A stretch of DNA of 64,000 bases, taken from positions 196,811 through 260,810 of the forward strand of contig UESW01003828.1 in the NCBI GenBank assembly GCA_900491605.1, given 5' to 3'. The position numbers were made by a program, and so were the translations under genes. Within the stretch, counting starts at the first letter, position 1. Each line of letters opens with the position of its first letter. Below the pieces are notes generated by a model. The model saw nothing but the letters and a program-made list of their open reading frames with translations, made no database searches and was not told the origin of the DNA. This DNA is from Calamus simplicifolius (Eukaryota; Streptophyta; Magnoliopsida; Arecales; Arecaceae). Positions 35,601 through 47,964 of the stretch are shown here, in pieces.

Positions 35601-38600
35601 TGTCCCAGCACCAAGAGGCATACTGCATGCCAACAGACTACCATATTGGTTCATGCCGTATGTGTAAGGTATTGATATGGGTACTACTACCAGCAGTTTA
35701 AAAAAATAGCAAATCCCAAGTATGCATACATGAATGATATAGATGTTAGTCATTTCAGTGAAAGAGTAATAAGATAAGAATGGCAACTCCCATGACAATT
35801 TCTTGCCTATTGCCACATATTTTTCCGATCATGTTTCTCTCAATACATATTTATAAGTTCTTCCAAAAATGATTTCAATGGCATTAGAGGATATATGTAA
35901 TCTTAACACATCACCATCCCAAACGATGTAATACGTCAATAAGCACCTTTTTTCCTGTTTTACCCACAAAAACGGACTGCAATGTTGCATGACAAATGAT
36001 TGTGTGTGTGCGCGTGGAAAGAGATCAACATACTTGTATTCACAGGTGAAAGCTCTACTCTGAAATAACTTCAACACTTGTGAAACCCCATTGGTAATTC
36101 TGTGACATAAAACACTTGATAAGAATCCAAAAGCATAAGGCATGAGGGGGAAAAAATTCGACATATAAATGTAAAAACTACCTAGCAAGCATAGGAGGAA
36201 TTGGCATGCCTGGCACCATTGCTAAAGCAGATGCTGAAAAATCAATGCCTTTGCCCAAAAGAGAAGGAATAAGCAAATCCTGTTTAGACACACAAATATG
36301 ATGCACAACCATAAATCAAACATGGGCAAAACAATAAATGAGCAGTCTCCAATTTTAAAATGTGGGAAACTTTTTTCAGTTTAACAAATGTTAGTTGTAC
36401 GGCATTTACTATTTCATTTGACGATGCACCATACAATCTGGCATTCCTTTACATATCTTTTCTACCACATAGAGTCACCTACATTCTCCCATGTAAGAAT
36501 GTATCATGCCAGTGCCCCTTAGTTCCACGAGAGGTAATAGTCTATGTTCCCCAATCCTTCATGCAAACTAATCTTAACACACATCATTTCTAGTTCAGTG
36601 GAGGTTATTATGTTTGGAACCAATGACTGATTTTCCATCCTCAAAGCCAGTCTTCCAACTTGCATAGTAAGCATCAGAAGTCATATAAAGTGAAGCTTCA
36701 GAGCCAGGAACCATGAATGCAGCAGCAAACCTAGTGCTCAGTAAGTAGGCCCATGAATGCAGCAAACCTAATGCTCAGAAAGTAGGCCAGTGAACACATA
36801 CTATACACAAGGCATCTTGCTATGCAAAGGTTAAAAGAAGGCTTTGGTACAATTACCGTATGATCCTACAGTCATGTAACCATGCCACCATACAAAATTA
36901 TAGTGCTTTTTTTTTATGTGCAGTTATCAAAGTATCAAACAATTAAACTTCTGCAATCAAATTACAAATATCCCATGAAATTATGGGCCAAGTGAAAAAG
37001 CTTCTGAGACAATGCTAATTTAGAAACGGATGAAGGTTATTTTGTAGTGTAGTAAATTTTTACCAGTGAGGGAAAGAAGCAATGGAGACGTGCTTCACAA
37101 GATAAATTTCATCAAGAGCACAATTTAAAGAGACTATGGATCTCATAGAAGCATCTTCTTCCTATTTACTAATTGGAGACTTCTATATCCTATGCATCAA
37201 CAGCAATAACGTACTCTTGAAATGCACATTAATTACCCCATGAAGATATTCAGCAAAGATACAAATAGAAACATAACTTACAGTTAGAAGTCAAGTTCCC
37301 TGCTTCAAAGCGTTGGTGCAAAAGGGAAAAAAACATGTTGGAAAATCAAACACTCACCAAATTTGGAAGTATATTGTACGCCTCAGCAACTGCTGCAGAA
37401 ATGCTCTGGAAAAGATAACTGTCAATTCGAGCATACAACTTTATAAAAGGCTACAGTTTCAAGAAAAATGGCTCATGTTCACAATAAAATATCCAACCCA
37501 TATTACAGATAACCACAAAGTCTGGTCATCACTAAAAAATAATCTTCGCACAAACCAGAAAATGCATATAATATAAGTGCAGATAGTTGACAAGTGTATG
37601 CATAAGTTGAATAAAATAATTAAAGAGTGACGATGATAATGTCATTTTAAGGTCCGTGTTCTTACACTCAAAATTATGATAATTTAAAGTGTCCAGAGCA
37701 TAACTGATTAACAAAGAAAAGAAGAGGGAAAAACAAAAGATCGACTTCTCTATTAAAGGTTTCGAGTACCAGTACTGCCCACATTGTTACCTTAACCATA
37801 AAGTATGGACCGAGACCATATGACGTCTAACTGATATACAATACACCTCTTGGTGCCGGGAAAGCAAAATAGAGATGAAAACCATGAGCTTCTGTGATTC
37901 CAGTAGAGGGTGCTTCAGTACTGGTATCAAACCAGTTTGATCTGGTACAGATGGTACAAACCAGTACACTGTTATGAACTGGTACTTAAATCCTTGCATG
38001 AATAAAATCAGGTATAAATCTGATAACTGTAGCCTGTGAAATATATAAGGTAGGTCCCATGGACTGCCAACTGGCTATTCTATGTTTCTTACATGGCCCT
38101 CCTAGTTCAGAGTTCACCTTGACCAGGACTTGGTACCCATTCAAAGTCTTAAACAACAGGTTAATGCTGGTTGTGAAACATCTCAAACTTTGAAGAATCA
38201 GATCATGATCCACAAGCACATCCCAAAAAGATGGAATATGGCTTGATTACAGTTTCACTACAGTTTATAACAGAGCTTGTTCCTTACAAAGAGCTACACA
38301 ACCTGCTAAACTAAGGACAATAATGCAATCAATTTTCTGTTGGTAATAAAGTTAAAGATTTAGTTTTCCAAGCTGGGAATAATCAGACCTGAAGCTGCAA
38401 TTTTAGGCTCTCCAGGGATCCTATATGTTGTGTCATAGAGTAGTTGTTCAGCACCACAGCTTGTGCTAGTGCTGGTAAAATGGTTTTCATCATAGCTCCA
38501 ATACGCAAATTACGAACCTATAGAGGTAAACGGAAGTATCGTGTGAAAATAATATAAAAGTTCATAAGGAAACATGATAGCATGAATACTTCAGTGCCTT

Positions 38601-41600
38601 TGTGACTTTCACGGTAAACTGTGAGTGCAGTGTGCTTCCCATGCTGAAATGAAATGTTGATAAAATTAAGGGATTGTCTTTCATTAATAAAAAAACTGAA
38701 GATTTGTCTCACCAAAGTCCTAACAAGAAACTTCATTTCCATTTCTCTACAAGAACGCATAAGATTTACAACAAGATTTTTTCTTCGAATAGCACTTCCA
38801 GCACCTGCAGTAACACTGGCAAAAAGCAAAGCAAATAAATGTGTCCATAAATCATAGTTCATGCAAATAGTTTATTATGCCACTTGATAGACGAAAAATC
38901 ACAAGGATCAAAGGAAGAACCAAATTTATACCCAAAAGTAAGTAGTTACAACACTGTTCCAATGGACTACCACAAAGATGCACCACAGTCATCGAGGCTT
39001 GCTATAAAACTTTCCCAAATGACTCAGACTCCACATTTCAGCTGACCCAGAAACTAACGTAGGATTATGATCATATCATGTCAAAATCTGGAATATAGGG
39101 AAACCCATGCCATTATGTGTTGCAAAATTTTGCAATTGTAGGAAATGTCAGACAAGATATATTTATACCAAGATCAGATTTCCACGCTTGGTACTATATG
39201 CAAATATACCTGGTTAATGTATAATTGCATTATGTAATCATCCCTCTTTTCTGTTGTGGTAGACACTGTTGTGACTGCACTCTTGGTGTCGATATACAAG
39301 AATGTCATGCCAGCTTCTCTCTCCCTGCATAATCATCCAACCGTCACCTATTCTTCTGATCTCCGACAAATGTTTTACTAATCTGGATTGCAACTCCACC
39401 AGCACCCAGTTTCTCTGATATCATGTATCCTTAGTTCTCTTCCTTTCAATTTCATCAGAACATCAAACCGATGTAGAGACAATAAATGAGAGCTTCCTTC
39501 CCAAAAGACTGCAAATATTGCAAAATCACGAGCTTACATATGATCCAACCGAGTGAAAAATTCATTTGATGATTGCTCTCTAAGATACCTCCCAGCTCCA
39601 TCCATTCTCCCCAATCAATTCCTTGTGGCAAGCAAGCTTTCACAGCATAAAACATCTATTTAAGGCAGTATTGGTTTTACCATGTTTATGAAGTGATTGT
39701 TCCTTTGCTTCCATCTGTGTTCCCAAAATTAAAATAGGATGGTATATTCAGTTCATGTTGCATTTCATTCCCATATGAAAATGTCATAATGCAACCAATT
39801 CTTAAGCAAAAGTTTGATGTCACATATAGGGGTCAAGTTTGTCTTCTATTTTCTTTTAAGGTTGACCGAAAAGCTCTAAAAGAGTTCATGCATTCCAGTA
39901 GACCGTTATTTGTCTTAGGATCTTAGACCATTTATAGTTCAATGTATTTCTTATATCCATTTACATGCTTCCAGATTTCAATTTCTGGCCCCCATTTATC
40001 ATTTAAACCATTTGAAAATTGTTCACATGGGACACAGTCATTTTGCTTCTCAAAAAAGTTTCTATTAGAAGCATTAAAGTATGGTTTAACTGACACCAAT
40101 TACAATATATAGCTGGTTTCACAATACTTAGTTGCTGGTAGAGATGGTTGGGACCACAAGGATAAAAGAAGCATAAGCCTTCTGTCAGAAGTGAGCAAAA
40201 GAAGATGAAACGTGTTGTATGATTAATATTACAGCCATGGCTATCATCATTCAAGAAAGTGTTCCCAGTATCCATATTCGGTTGGACAATTTCAGAATAG
40301 TTAACAAGTAATGTTGGTTTGCCTAGAGAGTTCATTTTGTCAATAATAATAGAATAGTTGTACCACACCATACTGCATCATGTCAGAACTTGGCATGAAT
40401 TACACACACACACTTAAAAAAAAAAAAAAAAAGATGTAAAACATTAAAAACATGCTACGATTTCATGTTCCTCTTATATTTTGCCAAGTACGAATATTAT
40501 CACAGATATAGAATGAAAAGTGGCAAGGATGAGGAGACTGTGCACATATAGGACAAATCAACGGCCACATTTTGAAAAATGAACATACAAAAAAGAGACT
40601 TCAGAATAACTTTTCCTGAAAAAACTTACATAATATAGTTAGATTGGCATGGAGAAATAAAATAATAAGACTTCATATAGCACTAGCTAAGATACAAGCA
40701 ATGAAATACACATCAAAGATTTCTAAAAGTGAATCCCAGATAGACTGGATAAAACCTGCTTCAAATACACTCGATTGACACAAAACACAGCAGCATGCCA
40801 ATATTTGCAAATTTAATCAAAAACGCTTTCAGATCACAAAGATGGCAACCATTTTTAGTAAGAAATCTCTTACTTCCATGTCCAGTATCAGGTCCATTGA
40901 ATACCTAAGTCAGTCATACTCCCAATTAGGAAGCTGATGACTTTGCTAAATGTTATCATTCAAATTAGTTAGACAAAGGCAAAGTTTCCTTCCAGCTAGC
41001 TACCACAAACATCAGCAAGTTCCATATGATAAACTTCTGAAGTTCTTAGATTCAAGCTCGAATCAACCAATTTTGAAACAGCAGGTGAATTTCAACTACA
41101 GCAACATAAAATGCTAAAACATTATTGAAAAAAGTAAGCACAAGATTCTTTTCCCTCCATCCTTAAACTTTTAAACACAATAAACACCAAATCAAAATAT
41201 GGCTAAGCACCTTCTTGAATTTTATGTTCTAACAAATATTATAATAAACAAAACATAAAAGAAAAGAAAAGTTGTATACTGGAATTTAGCTCATTGCCAT
41301 CCCATTAATGTCCGCTTGATGAACCAAAGAAATCAATATGCAAATCCTATCAAATGTAATTAAAATTTATACATGTAACTATCTTATATATTATCATATA
41401 CAACCATATCAATAATACCTGTCAAAATAATAAAGGGACAAAGGGGTCACAGTTTTGCACATAACAATCAAAATACTAGGCATAAACCAAGGTACATCTC
41501 TTTTTAATACCTGACAACTAGAAGAAATATTGACTGGAATGATTACATGAGATCAAAGTCACACCAATCCTTAGCTTGAAAAAAGTTATCTTTTAACTAA

Positions 41601-44600
41601 AAATTAAAGTTCAAATTGAAACTAAAATTGATACGATAGAAGTTCCTTAATTAGTATTGACATAAGATGAGCAACAATATATTCAATTAAATACTTTAGA
41701 CCAAGTTAGTTGAATGAGCTTAGATTCTGCAGATTGTTACCTTATCTTCCGAATCTCACAAAATAGATTATGAATAGAAAGAGGGCGGGGAGGAGCAAGC
41801 AATGATTGAGTCTGCCGGCATTCTTGTGCAACATCACCTTTGAAGAATATCCAAGGGTTAACAAAGATTATTGAGAGCAAATATGATTACCAAATAATAA
41901 CAATTCATCCTACCAAGATCACCACAAGTTTTGTACATTTCTTTAATTCTAGACCTGCTTGTCCCACAAGCCTCTTCCAGTGCATTTATCATCAGACTAC
42001 CACCAATGTTCAGTTCCTAGCTTCATAGATAGCGATGCAGTTACTGATTACAATTACTACAAATGTTACAGAATGTAGTTGGAAATTATGAATAAAAGTT
42101 CTCAGGAAAAAAGAAGTGATGAACCAAAAGAAGTTAGCAGTACATAAGGACATAGCATTTTGTTTTCTCTGTTGTAGAAGAAGAAAGACAAATTCACCAA
42201 ACAAGCTTAAATAAAGAAGATGGCGTGTCCAGACTACCAAATAATTGTTAAATATCATCTCATCTGCAGGGACGATCATCTAAAACGTAAGACCATGGAG
42301 GAAACAAAAGCTAAAATTTGAAGTTTATCATGCATTTCTCATAAACAAGTTCGAAAAGCACAACAATCCTATCACTTGAACTGACAAAGTAAAGTTTCTA
42401 AGGTAAACTGGAAAAAAAAATGCACATGTAGCAGACAAACATGAGAATGTGGTTGGATGAGATCATGGAATGCATACATTGTAAGCATCAGATAATCTCT
42501 TTTGAAATTATTGGATATTCAATCAAGAAATATTCAAGACACAGATCAGTTCGTAGAAAATTGTAAAGTATAAAATAAAATGTTCATTTGAATGTGATAT
42601 CATCATTTGACTGGTTACTGAGATTGTCCCTCCTTATCATGTACTTGTAATGCAGGGAAACTACAAAGCACCAGAAAGGAAGGCCTGAAGCTCAAAATTT
42701 AAAACCCTATACTATCTATGGGGTTGCTTGTCTAGTCTAGAGTATGTGCCCTTAGTACAATCTCAGACCAAGGCTTTTCAATCCTGAAATTAGACTCCTC
42801 ATGTATCTGTTCTTTCCTTAATTGAAAAGTATGAGCAAGACAATTGAGGCAACATAGGATTTCTTCAGTTGTTCAATTAACCAGCCCATCTACAGCATTT
42901 CTATAAGCAAAGAGTGAAAAACTAAAAGGAAGTAAAGAGAGAATAAAAAAAGAACCCCTGCAGCAACATCATAAGGTTCAGGAGATATAAAAATAAAAGA
43001 AAAAGATAGCAATAATTGGATTCAAGATTCCATAAATATCCTAGCAAATTTTAATGTTTAAAACAAAACCCAAGAATACTTTAAGAAGGAAACCAGATTC
43101 ACACCCAACCAAGGCAATCAGCTTCAAGTTCATTGTCTATCCTTTTGGTACATCTCAGATCATATGATAAAACCCAAAACCTTGAGGAGAGATAGAGATA
43201 GGAGAATGGAAGAAACCATCATTTTTGTTTAGCAACCAAAAAGATAAAAAATCAGGAGACACATTGTAATCTAAGTGGAAGGTCATTTTTGTTTAGCAAC
43301 CAAAGAGATAAAAAATCAGGAGATACATTGTAATCTGAGTGGAAGGAGATGGATTCTAATGGACTCAAAAGAGTTCAAATGGATATTTTGCAAATAGAAA
43401 ATGGGTCATATAATAGGATTGCATATTGGGATTAGATGTGTCAAAATTTTCAGACAGCCTTAATTTTCATGCTTTTTTAAAGGCATAAAGATTAAAGAAA
43501 TTATGGTACTTGCAAAGCCTAATATCAACAGGTGAATCAACCTGTAATTTTATAAGTATTAGCAGTGCCCATATTTCAACTATGGAGTGCCCAACTCGGC
43601 TGCGGGTCAGCCACTTCATTTAATCAGCACAAACCTGGATTTAATTTTTAGACACTCACCAAGCCATGTAGAAAAGTGGATATGACATAGGATATAAGCA
43701 AGAAAAATCAACCTTCCATGTTTTACTGAGATTTGTCAGGATTCGCTAGCTTAAAATCTGTGAGGGAAACTACCTGATTGCTTCAATGTAAAGATTCATG
43801 GAACAGGATGCACTCATGCAACACCAACACCATTTAAGAAAACAAATTGGAAGTAGATCATTTAGTCCAAGTGGCTCACTCAGTGTTGGAATGTAGACTA
43901 ACCATGTTTTCATGGTCGGCAGCAATTCTATTTGTGCATAGGTATACAGCAGGTAGCACATCATCAGGGGACAAAGCAAGCAGGCTGCATGAGAAGAAGG
44001 TAGTGCCAATAGATACTAAGCCTCAGAATACATCAATCTTGAAAAGAAAAGGAATAAACAAATAAGAACCATAAAAAAACAAAGCATTTCAACAAACCTT
44101 CTGAACATGTTGCAGAGCATAGCAGTGGTTTTTATTTTGCCTTTTTCTCGCTCCACCAAATCAAAAGTACGTGCCAGGTGCAAGTAGGGAGCTGGCTGTC
44201 CAGCCTTCCAGCAAGCTGCAGAATGGTTATATGTGTAATGCAGCTTGCGATCCTAATAAATCAAATACCATATCCTTTCCTAACTTAGTTTAAAAAGGCA
44301 ATACAAACCATGATCAACAGGAGAATACTTTTCAATTGGTAATGATACATTAGTCATATTTGAGTCCTCTGTTGATGAATCTTGTACAAACAAAGTAGGC
44401 AAGTTACTTGTTGCCTCAAAAGAAATGTCAGCCTTTAAAGTACAACTACCAGCAAGGCTCCCATCCTTGTCAACATGTGCACCGCAAGAAAATAAACTTT
44501 CCTCACTACCAGATACAAGCTTAGAACCACTGTAATACATATCAACTGCTACATTGACGTTTCCTTTTGTCTTCTCCAGTAATAATGCAGCAGAGTCTCT

Positions 44601-46619
44601 CTTCATACCATCATCTACTATTTGAAGAAACTGATCTAACTCCTCCTTGTAGATTTCAACAGCATTAGTTAGCTTCTGATTCCCATTTTCAAGAAAATGA
44701 TCAGCAGAAACTGTAGAAGGCTCATCATCATGAGAAGCACTAGCTGCAAGTCTTCCAAAAAATTTTGTGATTGTAGTCTGCTTGCATCCACTGGATTCTA
44801 AGCCTGAGCTAGATTTTCCTCTCTTTTTTGGCTTATTTCCAGTACCTGAACCCCTTTTCTTGGGCAACATAGAATTCAGTGATGTAGGTTTCTGCCTAGT
44901 TGGTGTTTTAGCTATATCCAAAGAGTTCTTTAAACCACATTCAGAGTGCTCTTGAGTAGATTTCTGAGCAGGGAAAGACTCAAGTTCGGTGCAGCTGTTT
45001 TGAGTTCTTGGGGCTGGAAAAGTGTCAACCTTTGCTTGCTCATAGAACTCAGTTTCATGCTCAAAAAAATGTGAAGCTGCTCCAACAATATCCCCATCTG
45101 AGCTTTTAAGCAAACCTAAAATCTGATTCTCAGTCACCCAAGAAGGCAAGCAATCTTGAAGCTCCTTGATAACTTCGGTCATGTCCTCATCATTTGACAT
45201 ATTTGGGTCTCCCAGATGAGATTTCTCCCCAGAATGCAATGGTTCCAAATATGAATTCTCCTTTTTTTCTTCATTGTCTTGCTTGTTTGTATTTGTTGCC
45301 ACATCATTTCCAGCCATAGTATCAGCATCCCCCAGCTTCTGATGGAAAGCCCTGAGAAACTCATGCTTGTTTGCTGTTTCATCAACCAAACCTGCAAAAT
45401 GCTTCCGCAAAGCAGCAGCATGCTTACCATCTAGCTTCTCAACATCCAAGCCCACGGTGGGAATAACTCGTTTTGGCCTTAAGAACCTAATATACTCTCT
45501 CAACTCATCATAGTTTGAATGCTCGCTGTATGGAACAAGATGAATCTCAAGAGACTCCTTAACCCTCACTGCAAAGCCATCTTTCTTTGTTTCATACATC
45601 CACCCCGTTGAAACAAAACCCACCGCCTTAGAATACCCTCTCTCTGTCATAAGCTCCTTCATCTTCACAAAATTGGGTCGGAAGTACGGCCAAGTTTCGC
45701 CTAGTAGGTTCCAACCAATCACATGAATATCACTTGCAGAAATATCCTCTGTAAAAACCCCAGAGTCGCCAAGCCCTAATGCAGACAAAATTCCCATCTT
45801 CCTACTATCTACATGTAATAAGCACTCACACCTGCGTGATATCTCAAGTAAAATCTTCTCTTTTCCCAGAACATACGTAGCAATTAGGAACAGGACAGAC
45901 TCCCGTGGCTCCTTGTTTTGATCTCTTATTCTTTTGATAGTGCTCGCAACATAGTCTACAGATTCCTCTTGAGAGGGAAACACATATTTCGGATTACAGT
46001 AAGTTGTGTCCAAGAAAACAGCATCGGCTCCAATAAATTCACATAAACTGGGATCCAATTTCATCGAATCACAGAAACGGAAATCGCCGGTGTGGACATA
46101 CCTCTCTAGCCAGTGTCCCTCTGAACCGTGGGCCTTGAAAAGGAACTGGACGGCGCCCGGGCAGTGGTTTGCATCGACCGCCACGACATCCCATCCATCA
46201 ATCTCCACAGCCTCTCCGAGAGAGAGGGAGACTACGAAGAAAGGATGGACATTGAGGATATCCACAAGGAGACGGGCGGTGATCTCGGAGCAAAAGATGA
46301 GGCCTTTGGACCAGGTAGGGCTCAGGCCGGCGTAGTGGTCGGAGTGGAAGTGGGAGAGAAAGTAGGAGACGGAGAAATCTCCAGCGGAACGGAACCCGTC
46401 GACGATGAAGCGGGTCTTGGGGATAAGCTTGGAGTGGGGGAAGTCCGAAGGAAGCGGGGGGAGAGGTGAGCCACGGGAGAGCAGATCGAGGGCGAGGGGA
46501 GGGCTGGCGGAAGCGGTGAGATTGGAGTAGGATCGGTAGGATTCGAGGAAGACGGAGGAGGAGGTCAGGGTTAGAGTTTTGGTGGTGGTGGTGGTGGTGG
46601 AGGAGGGCAGAGTGGCCAT
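28765..46619 (-). CDS. LIG6: DNA ligase 6 (beta-CASP nuclease-like region fused to ATP-dependent DNA ligase)
   Basis: Plant nuclear DNA ligase for break repair; known in Arabidopsis for seed longevity. Twenty coding exons join in frame to 1,409 residues: 46619-44309, 44215-44098, 43984-43903, 42016-41914, 41837-41741, 38815-38713, 38517-38389, 37405-37358, 36279-36182, 36099-36034, 33973-33814, 33705-33598, 32905-32856, 30798-30764, 30628-30567, 30389-30228, 30126-30038, 29927-29828, 29171-29054, 28955-28765. All introns are GT-AG. Exon 1 has the SNM1/Artemis-type fold: HFHSDH at 90-95, H152, D179, H367 and Val389 (motif C of the DNA-acting type). The linker carries basic stretches (587-602) and a PCNA box QTTITKFF (614-621). 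The ligase region follows: LVRTL...LRIGAM, catalytic lysine in KYDGQR (about K1052), LDAEVV, EGIMAKALD, WLKVKCDY and RGISVRLPR. Length matches the family. Exon 14 could alternatively end two bases earlier, but only the GTATGT donor keeps frame. Identity is very sure. Confidence 0.97.
30799..32855. other. LIG6 intron 13 with a long (TC)n run
   Basis: A 2-kb intron between exons 13 and 14. It holds a near-perfect TC microsatellite of about 25 units at 32593-32643 and a short TATG repeat near 31657-31671. The plus-strand open frame at 31021-31281 has no recognisable domain. Confidence 0.85.
34796..35141. repeat. 172-bp tandem duplication in LIG6 intron 10
   Basis: Two head-to-tail copies with a 172-bp period: the unit starting GGAGAGCTAGTGTTA at 34796 repeats at 34968, through GAGCACAATTCACAAAACAG to the segment near 34955 and 35130. 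The copies differ by scattered substitutions and small indels. It is non-coding. Confidence 0.88.
35470..35700. repeat. GGTAC/CCAGT-rich dispersed repeat in LIG6 intron 10
   Basis: A stretch dense in ACTGGT, GTACCAG and GGTACTAC motifs (TGGATCGTACCAG, GGGTACTACTACCAG). Similar wording recurs at 37910-38220 in another LIG6 intron and at 56185-56360 in a NUP88 intron. I take these as diverged members of one dispersed repeat; the family is not identified. Confidence 0.4.
36711..36788. repeat. Short tandem duplication (about 40 bp) in LIG6 intron 8
   Basis: The unit starting CCATGAATGCAGCA at 36711-36750 repeats at 36751-36788 with a 3-base deletion and a few substitutions. Confidence 0.85.
43219..43347. 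repeat. 64-bp tandem duplication in LIG6 intron 3
   Basis: The segment beginning TCATTTTTGTTTAGCAACC at 43219 repeats at 43283 with only a few substitutions, so it is recent. It is non-coding. Confidence 0.9.
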
Positions 46620-47964
46620 GGGATTTGGGTTAGGGCTGGGTGGAGAGAGAAGGAGACTGAAGAAGGAAGGTGAGGTGGCGCGAACGAATTAAAAACAAAA
46701 TAAATCAATTATCAGTTGGAAGGAATTGCCCATCGCCTACTTTTTTTTTTTTTTTTTTTACCCATCTGCTGTTACCGTATATAGTTGCATTCGATATACC
46801 TCATTCAAGTAAGTTATTATACTCATGAAAAAATGGGCATGGTATCAATCTATAAGATTTATGCTTTATTTGGATAAAGAAAAAAAAAGTAAAAAAATAT
46901 TTAAGAAAAAAAAAAGTAAAAGAAAAAAAATATTTTCTTTCTTCTGAATAAGTAGAAAAAAATAAAAAAATAAAAAAAAAGTTAATAATTTACAATAATA
47001 ATACTATTCTTATTACAAATTAAAAATATATTAGTCATTTTTTTTTTTTAAAGGATCAATATTGGAATGAAAAAAAAAAATGAAAGAACATTTTTAAGTT
47101 TTCTCTCCGAAATTTTTTCGGTTTCGAAGAGAAGACTTTTATGTGAAGTTCATGATTTTTTTCTTTTATTTTTTTTCTCTAGTTTTCTTTTTTTCTTACT
47201 TTTTTCTTTCTTCAAACAAAATAAATTTCATTTTTTTTTCTTTTTTTCTAGTTTCCTCTTCATTCAAACATAGGCTTAACGGCAAGTATGTTACAGAAAA
47301 GTTGGATGACGGCTATTGCAAGAAGTAGTTGCAGAAGGCATACCGACCTACCCATAATGGATAAAAACAGCAAAGCAAGTTAGTTGATGCCCTGGAATAT
47401 CGAGCGTTGGAGGACCAACCGCATAACAGACACACACAAACTTCTTTTTGAATTGAAAGAGAGAATAAATGTTTTCAATGCGTGCCGAAACCTCCTATAG
47501 TGCAGCAATTGAATAACTTGCTCCTACATGAATCATTTGATGTTGCTGAAGTTGCCATGCGTCCACAAAACCAGCACCTAGCCCATCGAACCAAGAGGGC
47601 CTACAGCTAGCACCATTGCATCAGAGGAGGTCGTTAATCCATCTGCCTTGCATTGTAATTCCCATAACCGTACGCATTTAAAATGCTGGTCTGGAAGATT
47701 TCCCAACAAGAACAAAAAATTCTATCCACTAAATGACCATAATAATAGCATGAAATCGAAACGCAGGAGTAAGGAACTGCCTCCTGTATTACGTGACCAT
47801 TGAAAATCACTCAATTCCTTACGTCAATTTGCAATGCAAATTAGGCATATTAATATCCAAAGATGATTTGATATTATCACAACTGACATCCATGATACAA
47901 AACTATAGTTGATATTCCAATCAAGGGCATATTGGATTATCAATTGGCATTTCATAAGATTTTT
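46620..47964. other. Intergenic region between NUP88 (3') and LIG6 (5')
   Basis: Both neighbours are on the minus strand, so this 1.3 kb holds the NUP88 3' untranslated region and the LIG6 promoter and leader. The LIG6 start context on the minus strand is AATCCCATGGCC, preceded by a pyrimidine-rich leader with CCCTAACCC, which resembles a telo-box of plant growth and replication genes (weak). A T run is at 46741-46759, and homopolymer-rich A/T DNA fills 46860-47270; the open frames there come from T runs. Confidence 0.6.

Noticed and set aside
46006..46469. Plus-strand open frames opposite the LIG6 first exon
   Set aside because: They are antisense shadows of a conserved GC-rich exon and have no family signature.
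47067..47328. Phe/Lys-rich open frames upstream of LIG6
   Set aside because: They come from homopolymeric T runs in intergenic DNA.
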